Shown here piece after piece: positions 1 through 9,670 of a DNA stretch of 33,354 bases. The first letter of the stretch is position 1; each line of letters opens with the position of its first letter. The notes under the pieces were generated by a model. The model saw only the letters and a program-made list of their open reading frames with translations. It was not told the origin of the DNA and did not search any database. The translations under genes were made by a program, and so were the position numbers. Source of the stretch: Nocardioides sp. Iso805N (GTDB lineage Bacteria > Actinomycetota > Actinomycetes > Propionibacteriales > Nocardioidaceae); NCBI RefSeq assembly GCF_000364605.1, contig NZ_KB822591.1:1-33354 (forward strand), given 5' to 3'.

Positions 1-156
1 GAGACCATCTCCCGGATGGCCGGCTCGGAGTTCGGCTCAGCCAAGACCGTCGCCGAGATCACCCAGATCGCCGACGGCATCAACCGCCCCGTCCGCGAAC
101 GCACGACCCTGTACGGCGAGGTCGGGTCCACGCAGGTCGCCTGTGCGGCCCGCTGA
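1..156 (+). CDS. C-terminal end of an unidentified protein (truncated by window edge)
   Basis: An open frame enters from the left edge and stops at TGA 154-156, giving the last 51 residues of a protein. The segment contains TVAEITQIADGINRP and ends CAAR. Its start and most of its length are outside the window. Codon use matches the following genes, and the cofC start at 143 overlaps its end by 14 bases, so the two are probably co-transcribed. A partner in F420 biology, such as an LLM-type flavin or F420 oxidoreductase, would suit the context, but I see no diagnostic motif and do not assign a function. Confidence 0.55.
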   Translation, partial: ETISRMAGSEFGSAKTVAEITQIADGINRPVRERTTLYGEVGSTQVACAAR

Positions 157-840
157 CCGGCTCGCGATCGTCATCCCGGCCAAGCGCCTGGCGGAGGCGA
201 AGTCACGACTCGACCTTCCCGATCCTGTACGCCGCGAGGTCGCCCAGCACCTGCTGAGCAACACGGTCGCCACCGCCATGGGGTGTCGCGACGTGAGCTC
301 GGTGACGGTGGTGACCTCGGACCCCGTTCTGGCGGCCATCACCATCGCCCTCGGCGCCGACGTCGTACCCGAGCCGGAGCGCGCGGGGCTGTGCGCCGCG
401 CTCGACCGCGGGCGGGAGCACGCGCTCCGATCCAGGGTCGACGCGATCGGGCTGCTGATGGCGGATCTGCCCGCGATCACGGCCGAGGACCTCACAGCGG
501 TCCATCGGGAGTTCCGAGACACGGGCGGCCCGGCGATGGTCCGGGACCTCGTCGGCACCGGCACCACCATGGTGATCCACCCGTCGGACCAGCAGCCGAG
601 CCTGCTCTTCGGCCCGGACTCCGCGGCCCGGCACGCGGCGGTCGGCTACCGGCTCATCGCGGAGGGGCTGACCCGGCTGCGCCATGACCTCGACACCGTC
701 GCCGACATCACCGACGAGGTCAGCGAGCTGGTGTTCGGTGCGATCGTCCGCGATGCCACGGCCGGCGACCCGTGCCCGATCGGCCCGACACCGATCCCCG
801 AAACAACCGGACCCGAGCACCGACCCATGAGGAGACTGCT

Positions 841-1812
<972 letters not shown>

Positions 1813-1850
1813 CAGGGAGCTGACAGAAGCGGCAGTACCCCGCGATCGGG

Positions 1851-2669
1851 TCAGCGGATCGAGAACCCCGCGTCCAGCGCCCACTGGGTGCCGGTGATGA
1901 ACTTCGCCTCGTCGCTGACCAGGTAGGCCACCGCGTTCGCGATGTCCTCCGGCTGCAGGATGGCCACGGGAAGCAGGTTCTGCATCGCGGCGATGTTCGT
2001 GTTCGGGTCTGCGGCCATCTTCTGCATCGCAGCATTGGTCGTCATGCCCGAGACCACGCCGGTGGGGTGGATCGTGTTCACCCGGATCATGTGGGCGGCG
2101 TACTGCTGGGCGAGCACCTGCATATAGCCGACCAGCCCCCGCTTGGCCGCGGTGTAGGCCTGGGCCGCGGGAGCATCGGTGCCCGTCCCCTTGAGGCCGG
2201 CGCTGGAGCTGACCAGCACGATCGAGCCGCCGTTGCCGCCGTCGACCAGTCTCTCGATCGTCGCCTGGACGGTGTTGAACGCGCCGGTGAGGATGACGTC
2301 GAGCGTGTCCTGCCACTCCTGGACGGGGTTCTCGGTGGCGCCGTAGCGGATCATCCCGGCGTTGGCGATGACGATGTCGAGGCGGCCGAGGCGGGCGACC
2401 CCCTCGTCGACGACCTGCTTGACCGCCTCGCCATCGCGCACGTCAGCCTTGCCGATGACCATGGTGCGCCCCTCCTTCTCGACCAGGGCGGCGGTCTCCT
2501 CCAGCTCCGCCCACGTGCCGCAGGAGTAGTCGAAGCTGGCGATGTCCTCGCAGATGTCGAGGCCGATGATGTCGATGCCCTCCCGGGCCAGACGTACGGC
2601 GTGAGCGCGGCCCTGGCCGCGCGCGGCGCCGGTGATGAGAGCGACGCGGCCCTCCTGTGTTGCGGTCAT
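1851..2669 (-). CDS. Mycofactocin-coupled SDR family oxidoreductase
   Basis: Short-chain dehydrogenase of 272 residues. The nucleotide-binding motif is TGAARGQGRAHAVRLAREG, followed by IIGLDICEDI. That TGAARGQGR signature plus an insertion after beta-2 marks the subfamily that holds its NAD tightly and is thought to be re-oxidised by mycofactocin (carveol dehydrogenase-like). The catalytic YTAAK and the NAG of IANAGM are present. The ATG at 2669 has AGGAG seven bases upstream. The gene follows the aldehyde dehydrogenase on the same strand with a 41-base gap. A likely role is alcohol to aldehyde or ketone oxidation, with the neighbour taking aldehyde to acid. The substrate is not inferable. 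Confidence 0.88.
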   Translation of the reverse strand: MTATQEGRVALITGAARGQGRAHAVRLAREGIDIIGLDICEDIASFDYSCGTWAELEETAALVEKEGRTMVIGKADVRDGEAVKQVVDEGVARLGRLDIVIANAGMIRYGATENPVQEWQDTLDVILTGAFNTVQATIERLVDGGNGGSIVLVSSSAGLKGTGTDAPAAQAYTAAKRGLVGYMQVLAQQYAAHMIRVNTIHPTGVVSGMTTNAAMQKMAADPNTNIAAMQNLLPVAILQPEDIANAVAYLVSDEAKFITGTQWALDAGFSIR

Positions 2670-2710
2670 GAACAGACTCCTGATCTCGAGGGTGGTGCGA
2701 CGGGTCGTGC

Positions 2711-4162
2711 TCAGATGGCGATGGCGATGCTGCGGGTGCGGAGGAACTCCTCGATCCCCTCGCGACCACCCTCCTTGCCGACGCCGGAGAGCCCGAAGCC
2801 GCCGAACGGCCTGCCTACCTGCAGGTTCATCGCCCCGTTGATGAGGGTCTCGCCGGCCTCCAGCTCGGTGGCGACCCGGATCGCGCGCGTAAGGTCCTTG
2901 GTCTGGACGTACGACGAGAGCCCGTAGCGGGTGCCGTTGGCGAGCGCGATGGCCTCCTCCTCGGTGGAGAACCGGAAGAGGCACAGCACGGGTCCGAACA
3001 CCTCGGTCTGGGCGATCTCGCTGGCCGGATCGACGTCGACGAGCACGGTGGGCTCGATGAAGTAGCCGGGGCGGTCGATGCGCTTGCCGCCGGTGAGGAC
3101 CGTGGCGCCCTGCTCCTCGGCTCGCTCGATCATGCCGAGGATCCGGTCCACGGCGGCTTCGTTGACGACCGGTCCGGAGGCGATCTCGGGGTCGAACGGA
3201 TCGCCGACCGGGATGTTCTCGGCGATCGTCTTCACCGTGGCGACGACCTCGTCGTACACGGAGTCCTGGACGATCATCCGGGTCGCGAAGGCGCATCCCT
3301 GACCGGACAGGGCGATCAGCGAGAACGTCGTCCCGAGCCGGCAGGCCGCGAGCAGGTCGGCGTCCTCGAAGACGATGTTCGCCGACTTGCCGCCCAGCTC
3401 GAGCACCGCCGGCTTCATGTCGGCAGCGCAGGCCTCCAGGATCCTGGAGGCCGTGGCCGGGCCACCGGTGAAGGTGATCTTCTTGACCAGCGGGTGGCTC
3501 ACCAGGTGGGCGCCTGCCTCGGCGGTGCCAGGAAGCACGTTGATCACGCCCGGCGGGAAGCCCGCTTCCTCGACGAGATCCATGAACAGCTCACCGGAGA
3601 AGGGCGTGAGCTCCGAGGGCTTGACCACGACGGTGTTGCCCGCGGCGACTGCGGCGGGGATCTTCATCGCCAACGAGATCAGCGGGCCGTTCCACGTGAT
3701 GATGATGCCGACCACGCCGTACGGCTGGGCCAGGGTGTAGCCGAGCTCGCCCAGGTCCTGCGGGTTGCCCGTGAGGTCGCCGGTCAGCTTGTCCGCCCAG
3801 CCCGCGTAGTAGCGGGTCCACTCGGCCGAAAGCTGCGGAAAGGCTGCCCCCGCCGCGAGCGGCGTCCCGTTGTCCAGCGCTCCCAGGCGCCCGAACTCGG
3901 CCGCGTGTGCCTCGATCAGATCGGCCAGCTTCAGCAGGAGCTGGCGCCGCACCGCTGGACGGGTCCGCTTCCAGGTCCCGAAAGCCTCCTGCGCCTTGGC
4001 CACCGCCAGGTCGATCTCCTCCTTGCCGGCCATCGGGATCACCGCATCCACGTCGCCGGTGGCCGGTGAGACGTGCTCGTGGGAGCCGCCGGAGCCGACA
4101 GCGAGCTTCTCGCCATGGATCCGGAGATGCACCTTCGGGGGCGTGCGGTCGGGCTCTGACAT
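2711..4162 (-). CDS. Aldehyde dehydrogenase, NAD(P)-dependent
   Basis: Aldehyde dehydrogenase superfamily protein of 483 residues, full length. The general-base glutamate is E255 in VLELGGKSA and the nucleophile is C290 in SGQGCAFATR. The coenzyme-binding ITWNGPL (about 155-161) and VVKPSELTP (about 179-187) are conserved. It oxidises an aldehyde to a carboxylic acid in the cytoplasm. It is the first gene of a two-gene minus-strand unit with the mycofactocin-type SDR, which could supply the aldehyde. Its upstream region (4163-4399) is shared with the divergent ABC-transporter operon and carries TAGATCAT sites, one of them over a possible -10 element (TATGAT on the minus strand, 4179-4184). 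Confidence 0.92.
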   Translation of the reverse strand: MSEPDRTPPKVHLRIHGEKLAVGSGGSHEHVSPATGDVDAVIPMAGKEEIDLAVAKAQEAFGTWKRTRPAVRRQLLLKLADLIEAHAAEFGRLGALDNGTPLAAGAAFPQLSAEWTRYYAGWADKLTGDLTGNPQDLGELGYTLAQPYGVVGIIITWNGPLISLAMKIPAAVAAGNTVVVKPSELTPFSGELFMDLVEEAGFPPGVINVLPGTAEAGAHLVSHPLVKKITFTGGPATASRILEACAADMKPAVLELGGKSANIVFEDADLLAACRLGTTFSLIALSGQGCAFATRMIVQDSVYDEVVATVKTIAENIPVGDPFDPEIASGPVVNEAAVDRILGMIERAEEQGATVLTGGKRIDRPGYFIEPTVLVDVDPASEIAQTEVFGPVLCLFRFSTEEEAIALANGTRYGLSSYVQTKDLTRAIRVATELEAGETLINGAMNLQVGRPFGGFGLSGVGKEGGREGIEEFLRTRSIAIAI

Positions 4163-4175
4163 CGGGACTCCCAGT

Positions 4176-4183
4176 TAGATCAT
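4176..4183. promoter_or_regulatory. TAGATCAT operator-like site upstream of the aldehyde dehydrogenase
   Basis: An AT-rich octamer TAGATCAT lies 14 bases upstream of the divergent aldehyde dehydrogenase start and overlaps a possible minus-strand -10 TATGAT. The same octamer occurs twice at 4279-4308 and once at 9671. That placement in promoters of GC-rich DNA suggests a shared regulator. The binding protein is unknown. Confidence 0.4.
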
Positions 4184-4278
4184 ATGACTATTAGCGAGCA
4201 TGCAATCCGGTCCGCCGCCGGCTGTCAACGGCCCTCCCTGGCGTCCGCCGCCACCCCCTGTGCAAGACCTTAACCATT

Positions 4279-4315
4279 TAGATCATTGACCTATGTGAAC
4301 TAGATCATCTATGGT
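4279..4315 (+). promoter_or_regulatory. Promoter with two TAGATCAT sites for the ABC-transporter operon
   Basis: A plausible sigma-70-type promoter reads TTGACC (4286-4291), an 18-base spacer, and TATGGT (4310-4315), about 85 bases before the solute-binding protein gene. TAGATCAT octamers at 4279-4286 and 4301-4308 start 22 bases apart. The first is part of a near-palindrome (TAGATCA-T-TGACCTA) touching the -35 element. The second is part of the perfect palindrome TAGAT-C-ATCTA in the spacer. The layout suits repression, but this is inferred from position only. Confidence 0.45.
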
Positions 4316-4399
4316 CCGGTGACTGAAATCACACGGTTGCGTCACCTCGACGCGCCGCTCCGAAGGGCCACCGCCCACCGCCAGAAGGAATGCTCGAAG

Positions 4400-5668
4400 A
4401 TGACACACCGTCGCACCTCAGCACGACGCGCACTGGCCGCTGTGGCAGTGCTGCCGCTGGTCCTCACGGCCGCGGCCTGTGGAAGCAGCAGCAACAACGA
4501 CTCGGGATCCTCCAGCCACGCCGACAAGGACTCGGCCATCAGCGCAGCGCCGGCGGGCACCTTCCCCGGCAAGAAGGCCACCGGGTCCGCCGTCACGATC
4601 GGCCTGATCAGCGACGAGGGTGGGACCAACATCGACGCTCCGGAGGGTCGCGTCGCGGCCGAGGCCGCGGTCAAGTATGCCAACGCCGACCTCGGCGGGC
4701 TCGGCGGCCACGTCATCAAGCTCGACATCTGCAAGCAGGCGGAGGACGCGCCCTCGGCCACCGCCTGCGCCAACCAGATGGTGCAGGACGGCGTCGCCGC
4801 CGTCGTCATCACCAACACGGGCCAGGGCCCGGTCATGGCCTCGATCCTCGGCAAGGCCGGCATCGCCTACACCAGCTACAGCGGCGCGACCCCGCAGGAG
4901 CTCACGAACCCGACGTCCTTCTTCTGGACCGGCGGCGTCCCCGCCACGATCGCCGGATTCGCCCGGAAGGCGGCCGAGCAGGGCGCGAAGAACTTCACCC
5001 TCTTCATCACCGACACGGGCTCGGTGGTCGCAGGCGTCAGCGCCATCGCCAAGCCGACGTTCGCCGCGGCCAAGATCGACCTGACGATCACGCCCATCCC
5101 GGCCGGCACGCCGGACGCGACCCCGCAGGTCACCGCCGGCGTGAAGGACAAGCCCACCGCGGTCGGCCTGGTCGGCGACACCACGATGTGCACCGCGGCC
5201 ATGAAGGCCCTCTCCACCCTCGGCACGGACACCACGCCGTACCTCATCCAGCCGTGCTTCTCGGATGCCTTCAACAAGTCGGCGGGCTCCGCGCTCGCGA
5301 AGTCGGTCCTCTTCACCAGTAGTGACCAGACGACGCAGAGCGACTCCGCGAAGACCTACCGCGCCGTCATGGCCAAGTACGCCCCCGCGGGCGCCCAGCT
5401 GTCCCTGCAGGCCCCGAGCGGCTACCAGTCGATGCTGACCTTCATCAACGCGGCGGGCTCCACGATCGGCAGCACCGATCCCACGCCGGCGAACATCATC
5501 GCCGCCCTGCACAAGGTCAAGGGCGTCCCGCTCGCCCTCGGCGGCGGTCTGACCGTGACGTGCGACGGCAAGCAGTTCCCCGGCGTGACGTCGCTCTGCG
5601 GCGCTGGCACGCTCGTGGGCAACGTCATGGCCGACGGCAGCACCCCCACGCTGGCACCGCTCTCGTAG
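4400..5668 (+). CDS. ABC transporter substrate-binding lipoprotein (Liv/Urt type)
   Basis: Extracellular solute-binding protein of 422 residues, Peripla_BP_6 fold, for a branched-chain-amino-acid-type importer. A basic N-terminus, a hydrophobic stretch (ALAAVAVLPLVLTAAA) and C27 form a lipoprotein signal, followed by a Ser/Asn-rich linker. The mature part begins TIGLISDEGG, as is usual for LivJ/LivK relatives. The ATG at 4400 was chosen because AAGGAA lies nine bases upstream and the signal peptide begins there; the frame stays open to 4319 but adds residues incompatible with a signal peptide. It captures the substrate outside the membrane for the fused permease/ATPase downstream. In this context the ligand may be a catabolic substrate rather than an amino acid. 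Confidence 0.9.
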   Translation: MTHRRTSARRALAAVAVLPLVLTAAACGSSSNNDSGSSSHADKDSAISAAPAGTFPGKKATGSAVTIGLISDEGGTNIDAPEGRVAAEAAVKYANADLGGLGGHVIKLDICKQAEDAPSATACANQMVQDGVAAVVITNTGQGPVMASILGKAGIAYTSYSGATPQELTNPTSFFWTGGVPATIAGFARKAAEQGAKNFTLFITDTGSVVAGVSAIAKPTFAAAKIDLTITPIPAGTPDATPQVTAGVKDKPTAVGLVGDTTMCTAAMKALSTLGTDTTPYLIQPCFSDAFNKSAGSALAKSVLFTSSDQTTQSDSAKTYRAVMAKYAPAGAQLSLQAPSGYQSMLTFINAAGSTIGSTDPTPANIIAALHKVKGVPLALGGGLTVTCDGKQFPGVTSLCGAGTLVGNVMADGSTPTLAPLS

Positions 5669-5682
5669 TCACCTCCGGACAC

Positions 5683-5726
5683 CGGTGCACCGGGCGGACC
5701 CCCTGGCGGGACCGCCCGGTGCACCG
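5683..5726 (+). terminator. Intercistronic hairpin between the binding-protein and permease genes
   Basis: A 15-base-pair perfect stem (CGGTGCACCGGGCGG at 5683-5697, pairing with 5712-5726) and a 14-base loop sit between the binding-protein stop and the fused permease start. No T-run follows. In solute-binding-protein operons such hairpins often act as partial terminators or 3' stabilisers, making the binding protein more abundant than the membrane parts. That role is inferred here. Confidence 0.6.
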
Positions 5727-5756
5727 TGATCCACTCCTCCAAGGGAGTTCCTCAGC

Positions 5757-8549
5757 ATGACCGAGTACCTCAGTTTCTTGCTCCTGGGCATCGGGAGCGG
5801 CGCGGTGTATGCCGCGCTCGCCTCGGCCCTGGTGGTGACGTTCCGTTCCTCGGGCGTCGTCAACTTCAGCACCGGAGCGATCTCGCTCTACATCGCCTAC
5901 ACCTTCGCCTACCTGCGCAACGGGCAGCTGCTCAGCCCGCTGCCAGGGACGCCGGTCGGCATCGACCTCGGTGGACCCGTGGCCACCGCTCCGGCGATCC
6001 TCATCTCGCTCGCGATCGCCGCCGTCCTGGGGCTGGTGCTCTACTTCCTCATCTTCCGACCGCTGCGAAGCGCCTCCGCTGTCGCCAAGGCCGTCGCGAG
6101 CATCGGCGTGATGCTCGTGATCCAGAGCCTGCTGGCGGCGCGGGTGGGAACCAGCCCGGTCAGCGTCACCGGCTTCCTGCCCTCGAAGGCCGTCAGCATC
6201 GGCGGGGCTCGGCTGCCGGAGGATCGCCTCTGGATCGCCGGCATCGTCATCGCCGTCGGACTGGTGCTCGGCGCGCTCGTGCGTTACACCCGCTTCGGAC
6301 TCGCGACCCGCGCGGTGGCGGAGACCGAGCGGGGTGCGCTGGTCAGCGGCCTCTCGCCGGACACGATCGCAGCAGCCAACTGGGTCCTCGGCGCGGTCGT
6401 CGCAGGCCTGTCGGGGATCCTGATCGCGCCGATCCTGCCGCTCGTCCCCCAGGCCTACACCCTCTTCATCGTGCCCGCGCTGGCCGCGGCGATGGTCGGC
6501 GGCTTCAGTCGACTCGCTCCCGCGATCGCCGCCGGCATCGCCATCGGCGCGCTGCAGTCGGTGGCGGTGTACGCACAGAGCAGCGTCGCCCACTTCCCGC
6601 AGGCCGGCGTCGACAAGCTCGTCCCCCTCGCCGTCATCATCGTGGTCCTTCTGGTCCAGGGCGGCGGGATCCCCCAGCGGGCCGCCGTCGCGGTCACCTC
6701 GATCGGCCGAGCCCCGCTCCCGCGCAACATCCCGCTCGGCACCGCGATCGGCGTGGTGATCGGCGTGGTTGCGCTCCTGGCGCTGCACGGCAACTGGCGC
6801 GGTGCGGTGATCGTCTCGATCGTCTACGCGATCATCTCGCTCTCCTACGTCGTGACCACGGGATATGCCGGCCAGGTCTCGCTGGCCCAGATCACGCTCG
6901 CCGGCGGCGCGGCATTCCTGCTCTCCCGGTTCACCACCCAGGCGCACATCCCCTTCCCCATCGCGCCGATCCTGGCTGCCTTGTGCGTCACGGTGCTCGG
7001 GGTCGTGCTGGGTCTGCCCGCGCTGCGTCTGCGCGGCCTTCCGGTCGCCGTCATCACCCTGGCGATCGCGGCAGCCATCGAGTCCATCTGGTTCCTCAAC
7101 CCGCAATGGAACGGCGGGACGGCCGGTGCGCCCATCAAGGAGCCGAAGCTCTTCGGCCTCGACCTGGGCATCGGCGGCGGCCACGAATATCCCCGGGTGG
7201 CGTTCGGTCTCACGTGCCTGGTGGTCCTGACGCTGGTCGCCATCGGCGTGGCCCTCCTGCGCCGCTCGCGTCTGGGTGCCTCGATGCTGGCGGTGCGGGC
7301 CAACGAGCGCTCGGCCGCAGCGTCGGGCATCAACGTCGCGCAGGTGAAGATCGCGGCATTCGCGATCGGCGCCTTCATCGCCGGCATCGGCGGCTCGATG
7401 CTCGCCTACCAGCAGCAGGTCGCCAACGCATCGACGTACTCCACGCTCGGCGGCATCGCGATCTTCGCCGCGGTCTACCTCAGCGGCGTCTCCTCGGTCT
7501 TCGGCGGCATCAACGCCGGCGTCATCGGGGCCACGGGCGGATTCTTCTACTACCTGCTGAACCAGTGGCTCAGCCTCGACACGTACTTCGCCGTGGTCAT
7601 GGGTGCGCTCCTCGTCGTGACGGTGATCGTCTACCCCGAGGGCATCACCGGACCGGTGCACGAGCTGATCCACAGGTGGCGCACGCGTCACGAGCGCGAG
7701 ATCACTCGCGGCGACGTGATGAACGCCAGCGGCGAGGTGACGCCTCGCACCGACCTCACCTTCGGCGAGCCCGTGCTGACGGTGGAGGGGGTCGGGGTCC
7801 GGTACGGCGGTGTGACAGCACTCGACGACGTCTCCTTCGTCGCCCGCGACGGGGAGATCCTCGGCCTCATCGGCCCCAACGGAGCCGGAAAGACCACGCT
7901 CCTCGACGCGCTCAGCGGTTTCGCGGGACGGGCCACCGGATCGGTCGCCGTGGCCAGCCGCAGCGTCGACGGCATGGCGGCGCACCGGCGGGTCCGGGCC
8001 GGCCTGGGCCGTACGTTCCAGGCCATCGAGCTCTACGAGGACCTGACGGTCGCGGAGAACATCCGTGTCGGTATGGCGGGCTCCGACGGTCCGCTGGACC
8101 AGGACCAATGGGAGGCCCTGCTCCGTCTGCTCGGCCTCCAGGTCGTGGCAGAGCGCCCGGTCGCCGAGCTCTCCCAGGGACAGCGCCAGCTCGTCTCGAT
8201 CGCCCGTGCACTGGCGGGCCGGCCGAAGGTGCTTCTGCTCGACGAGCCGGCCGCGGGCCTGGACAGCACCGAGTCGCTCTGGCTCGGCGAGCGGCTCAAG
8301 CGGGTCCGTGACGCCGGCATGACCATCGTCATGATCGATCACGACATGGGTCTCGTTCTTGAGACGTGCGACCACATCGTCGTTCTCGACCTCGGCAAGA
8401 AGATCGCCGACGGCTCACCCACCGACGTTCGCCACGACCCCGCCGTCATCAAGGCCTACCTCGGCGGCGGCCATGGCGAGGAGCCGGCGCTCGAGAGCAT
8501 CGTCGTCGAAAGTGACGACGCCACCGCCACGGAAGGAACGCAGGTATGA
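5757..8549 (+). CDS. Fused Liv-type ABC importer: LivH-like permease, LivM-like permease and LivG-like ATPase in one chain
   Basis: A 930-residue polypeptide carrying three usually separate subunits. About residues 1-300 are a LivH-type permease (LLLGIGSGAVYAALA start, VNFSTGAI). About 315-640 are a LivM-type permease (YVVTTGYAGQVSLAQ; ASGINVAQVKIAAFAIGAF). About 670-900 are a LivG-type ATPase with Walker A GPNGAGKTT (near 705), signature LSQGQRQLV (near 804), Walker B VLLLDEPAAGLD (near 824) and the switch histidine in MIDHDMG. No stop or frameshift interrupts it. The ATG at 5757 follows AAGGGAG. It overlaps the next ATPase gene by four bases. Permease-ATPase fusions are known in actinobacteria; a full triple fusion is less usual. 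Confidence 0.93.
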   Translation: MTEYLSFLLLGIGSGAVYAALASALVVTFRSSGVVNFSTGAISLYIAYTFAYLRNGQLLSPLPGTPVGIDLGGPVATAPAILISLAIAAVLGLVLYFLIFRPLRSASAVAKAVASIGVMLVIQSLLAARVGTSPVSVTGFLPSKAVSIGGARLPEDRLWIAGIVIAVGLVLGALVRYTRFGLATRAVAETERGALVSGLSPDTIAAANWVLGAVVAGLSGILIAPILPLVPQAYTLFIVPALAAAMVGGFSRLAPAIAAGIAIGALQSVAVYAQSSVAHFPQAGVDKLVPLAVIIVVLLVQGGGIPQRAAVAVTSIGRAPLPRNIPLGTAIGVVIGVVALLALHGNWRGAVIVSIVYAIISLSYVVTTGYAGQVSLAQITLAGGAAFLLSRFTTQAHIPFPIAPILAALCVTVLGVVLGLPALRLRGLPVAVITLAIAAAIESIWFLNPQWNGGTAGAPIKEPKLFGLDLGIGGGHEYPRVAFGLTCLVVLTLVAIGVALLRRSRLGASMLAVRANERSAAASGINVAQVKIAAFAIGAFIAGIGGSMLAYQQQVANASTYSTLGGIAIFAAVYLSGVSSVFGGINAGVIGATGGFFYYLLNQWLSLDTYFAVVMGALLVVTVIVYPEGITGPVHELIHRWRTRHEREITRGDVMNASGEVTPRTDLTFGEPVLTVEGVGVRYGGVTALDDVSFVARDGEILGLIGPNGAGKTTLLDALSGFAGRATGSVAVASRSVDGMAAHRRVRAGLGRTFQAIELYEDLTVAENIRVGMAGSDGPLDQDQWEALLRLLGLQVVAERPVAELSQGQRQLVSIARALAGRPKVLLLDEPAAGLDSTESLWLGERLKRVRDAGMTIVMIDHDMGLVLETCDHIVVLDLGKKIADGSPTDVRHDPAVIKAYLGGGHGEEPALESIVVESDDATATEGTQV

Positions 8550-9259
8550 GCGAGATCCTGCTCGAGGTCAAAGGCCTCAGCGCCGGCTACGTCGCGTCCC
8601 CCGTCGTCCGCGACCTCGACCTGACCGTCAAGGCCGGCGAGGTGCTCTCGATCCTCGGGCCGAACGGTGCCGGCAAGACGACCACGCTGCTCGCGATCAG
8701 CGGGATGCTCCCGCGCATGTCCGGGTCGGTCACCGTAGCCGGCCAGGAGATCCACAGCGGAAGGCCGCGCCCCACCGTCAAGGCGGGACTGTCCTACGTC
8801 CCCGACGATCGCGCTCTCTTCCGCACGCTGACGGTCGCCGAGAACCTCAAGCTCGCGGCCAAGGACAAGGCCGGCGTCGATGAGGTCTACGACCTGTTCC
8901 CGCGCCTGACCGAGCGCCTCAACGTCCAGGCGGGGCTGCTCTCCGGTGGGGAGCAGCAGCAACTCGCGATCGGCCGTGCCCTCGTGCAGCGGCCGCGGGT
9001 GCTGCTCATCGACGAGCTCTCGATGGGGCTCGCTCCGGTGATTGTCGAGGCGCTGCTTCCCGTGCTCAGGCGGGTCGCCGACGAGACCGGGGCAGGCGTG
9101 GTGCTCGTCGAGCAGCACGTGCAGCTCGCGCTCAGCATCTCGGACACCGCGATGGTGCTGGCCCACGGCGAGGTGGCCCTGACCGGCACCGGCGCCGACC
9201 TCATCGCGCACCCCAAGAAGATCGAGGCCGCCTACCTCGGGGAGAGCTCGGCGGCCTGA
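8546..9259 (+). CDS. ABC transporter ATP-binding protein, LivF type
   Basis: Second ATPase of the importer, 237 residues. Walker A GPNGAGKTTT is near residues 39-48, the signature LSGGEQQQL near 132, Walker B VLLIDELSMGLAP near 152, and EQHVQLAL provides the H-loop. The SMGLAP ending after Walker B is typical of LivF rather than LivG proteins. It would pair with the ATPase domain at the end of the fused protein to form the nucleotide-binding heterodimer. The ATG lies in an ATGA overlap with the previous stop, with GGAAGGAA upstream. A strong hairpin follows the gene. Confidence 0.93.
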   Translation: MSEILLEVKGLSAGYVASPVVRDLDLTVKAGEVLSILGPNGAGKTTTLLAISGMLPRMSGSVTVAGQEIHSGRPRPTVKAGLSYVPDDRALFRTLTVAENLKLAAKDKAGVDEVYDLFPRLTERLNVQAGLLSGGEQQQLAIGRALVQRPRVLLIDELSMGLAPVIVEALLPVLRRVADETGAGVVLVEQHVQLALSISDTAMVLAHGEVALTGTGADLIAHPKKIEAAYLGESSAA

Positions 9260-9289
9260 CCCGCGCATCCTCGGGATGCCAACAAGGAC

Positions 9290-9327
9290 GCGAGGCGTCA
9301 GCCCAGCTGAGGGGGCTGACGCCTCGC
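9290..9327. terminator. Intrinsic terminator hairpin between convergent genes
   Basis: A 15-base-pair perfect stem (GCGAGGCGTCAGCCC at 9290-9304, pairing with 9313-9327) with an 8-base loop lies just after the LivF-type gene and before the end of the small convergent gene. CCTTT follows on the plus strand. It probably ends transcription from the transporter operon and may act in both directions. Confidence 0.75.
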
Positions 9328-9372
9328 CCTTTGCCGCCCTGCTCGAGCATGCGGAAACGGCACGGCACCTTG

Positions 9373-9645
9373 CTAGAGGGTGCTGCCAGGACCCTCGTAC
9401 GCCAAGAAGCCAGAGCCGTTGACGTCGGTCTTCGAGCGCGTCACGTTGCGCTCGTACGCCGACTCGAGGAGGGCGAGACGGGCGTGCAACGTCTCGGCAT
9501 CGCCCTCCCCGCTCTCGATCGCCCCGCGGATCAGGGCCATCTCCTCCGTCATCCGGGCCGCGGACTCGTTGTAGGTGAGCAGATCGTGGTCCTCGTCCTC
9601 CTCGTTGCGCTGGACGACCTCGAACTGTGGCTGAGCATCACTCAC
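9373..9645 (-). CDS. Small acidic hypothetical protein
   Basis: A 90-residue acidic protein. The GTG start at 9645 is preceded by AGGAG seven bases upstream; an in-frame ATG at 9660 is actually part of that ribosome site. The middle (about residues 25-70) is rich in Glu, Ala, Leu and Arg and looks helical (RMTEEMALIRGAIESG, LHARLALLESAYERN), so a helical hairpin or coiled coil is likely. The C-terminus reads GSGFLAYEGPGSTL. I do not recognise the family. It diverges from the amidohydrolase gene across a 93-base region containing a TAGATCAT site, so it may be co-regulated with that operon. Confidence 0.65.
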   Translation of the reverse strand: MSDAQPQFEVVQRNEEDEDHDLLTYNESAARMTEEMALIRGAIESGEGDAETLHARLALLESAYERNVTRSKTDVNGSGFLAYEGPGSTL

Positions 9646-9670
9646 GACTGAACTCCTCATAACGAACAAC

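Noticed and set aside
1851..3296. A 481-codon minus-strand frame suggesting a longer SDR fused to something
   Set aside because: Only the portion from ATG 2669 has SDR sequence and a ribosome site. The upstream part is an out-of-frame shadow of the aldehyde dehydrogenase.
4319..4399. An upstream start for the solute-binding lipoprotein
   Set aside because: The extra residues would precede and spoil the lipoprotein signal, and no ribosome site precedes 4319. The region also lies at the predicted transcription start.
5625..8375. A 916-codon minus-strand open frame opposite the transporter genes
   Set aside because: It is Arg/Asp/His-rich with no recognisable domain and is the complement of a clear three-domain ABC protein. 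Long antisense frames are expected at this GC content.
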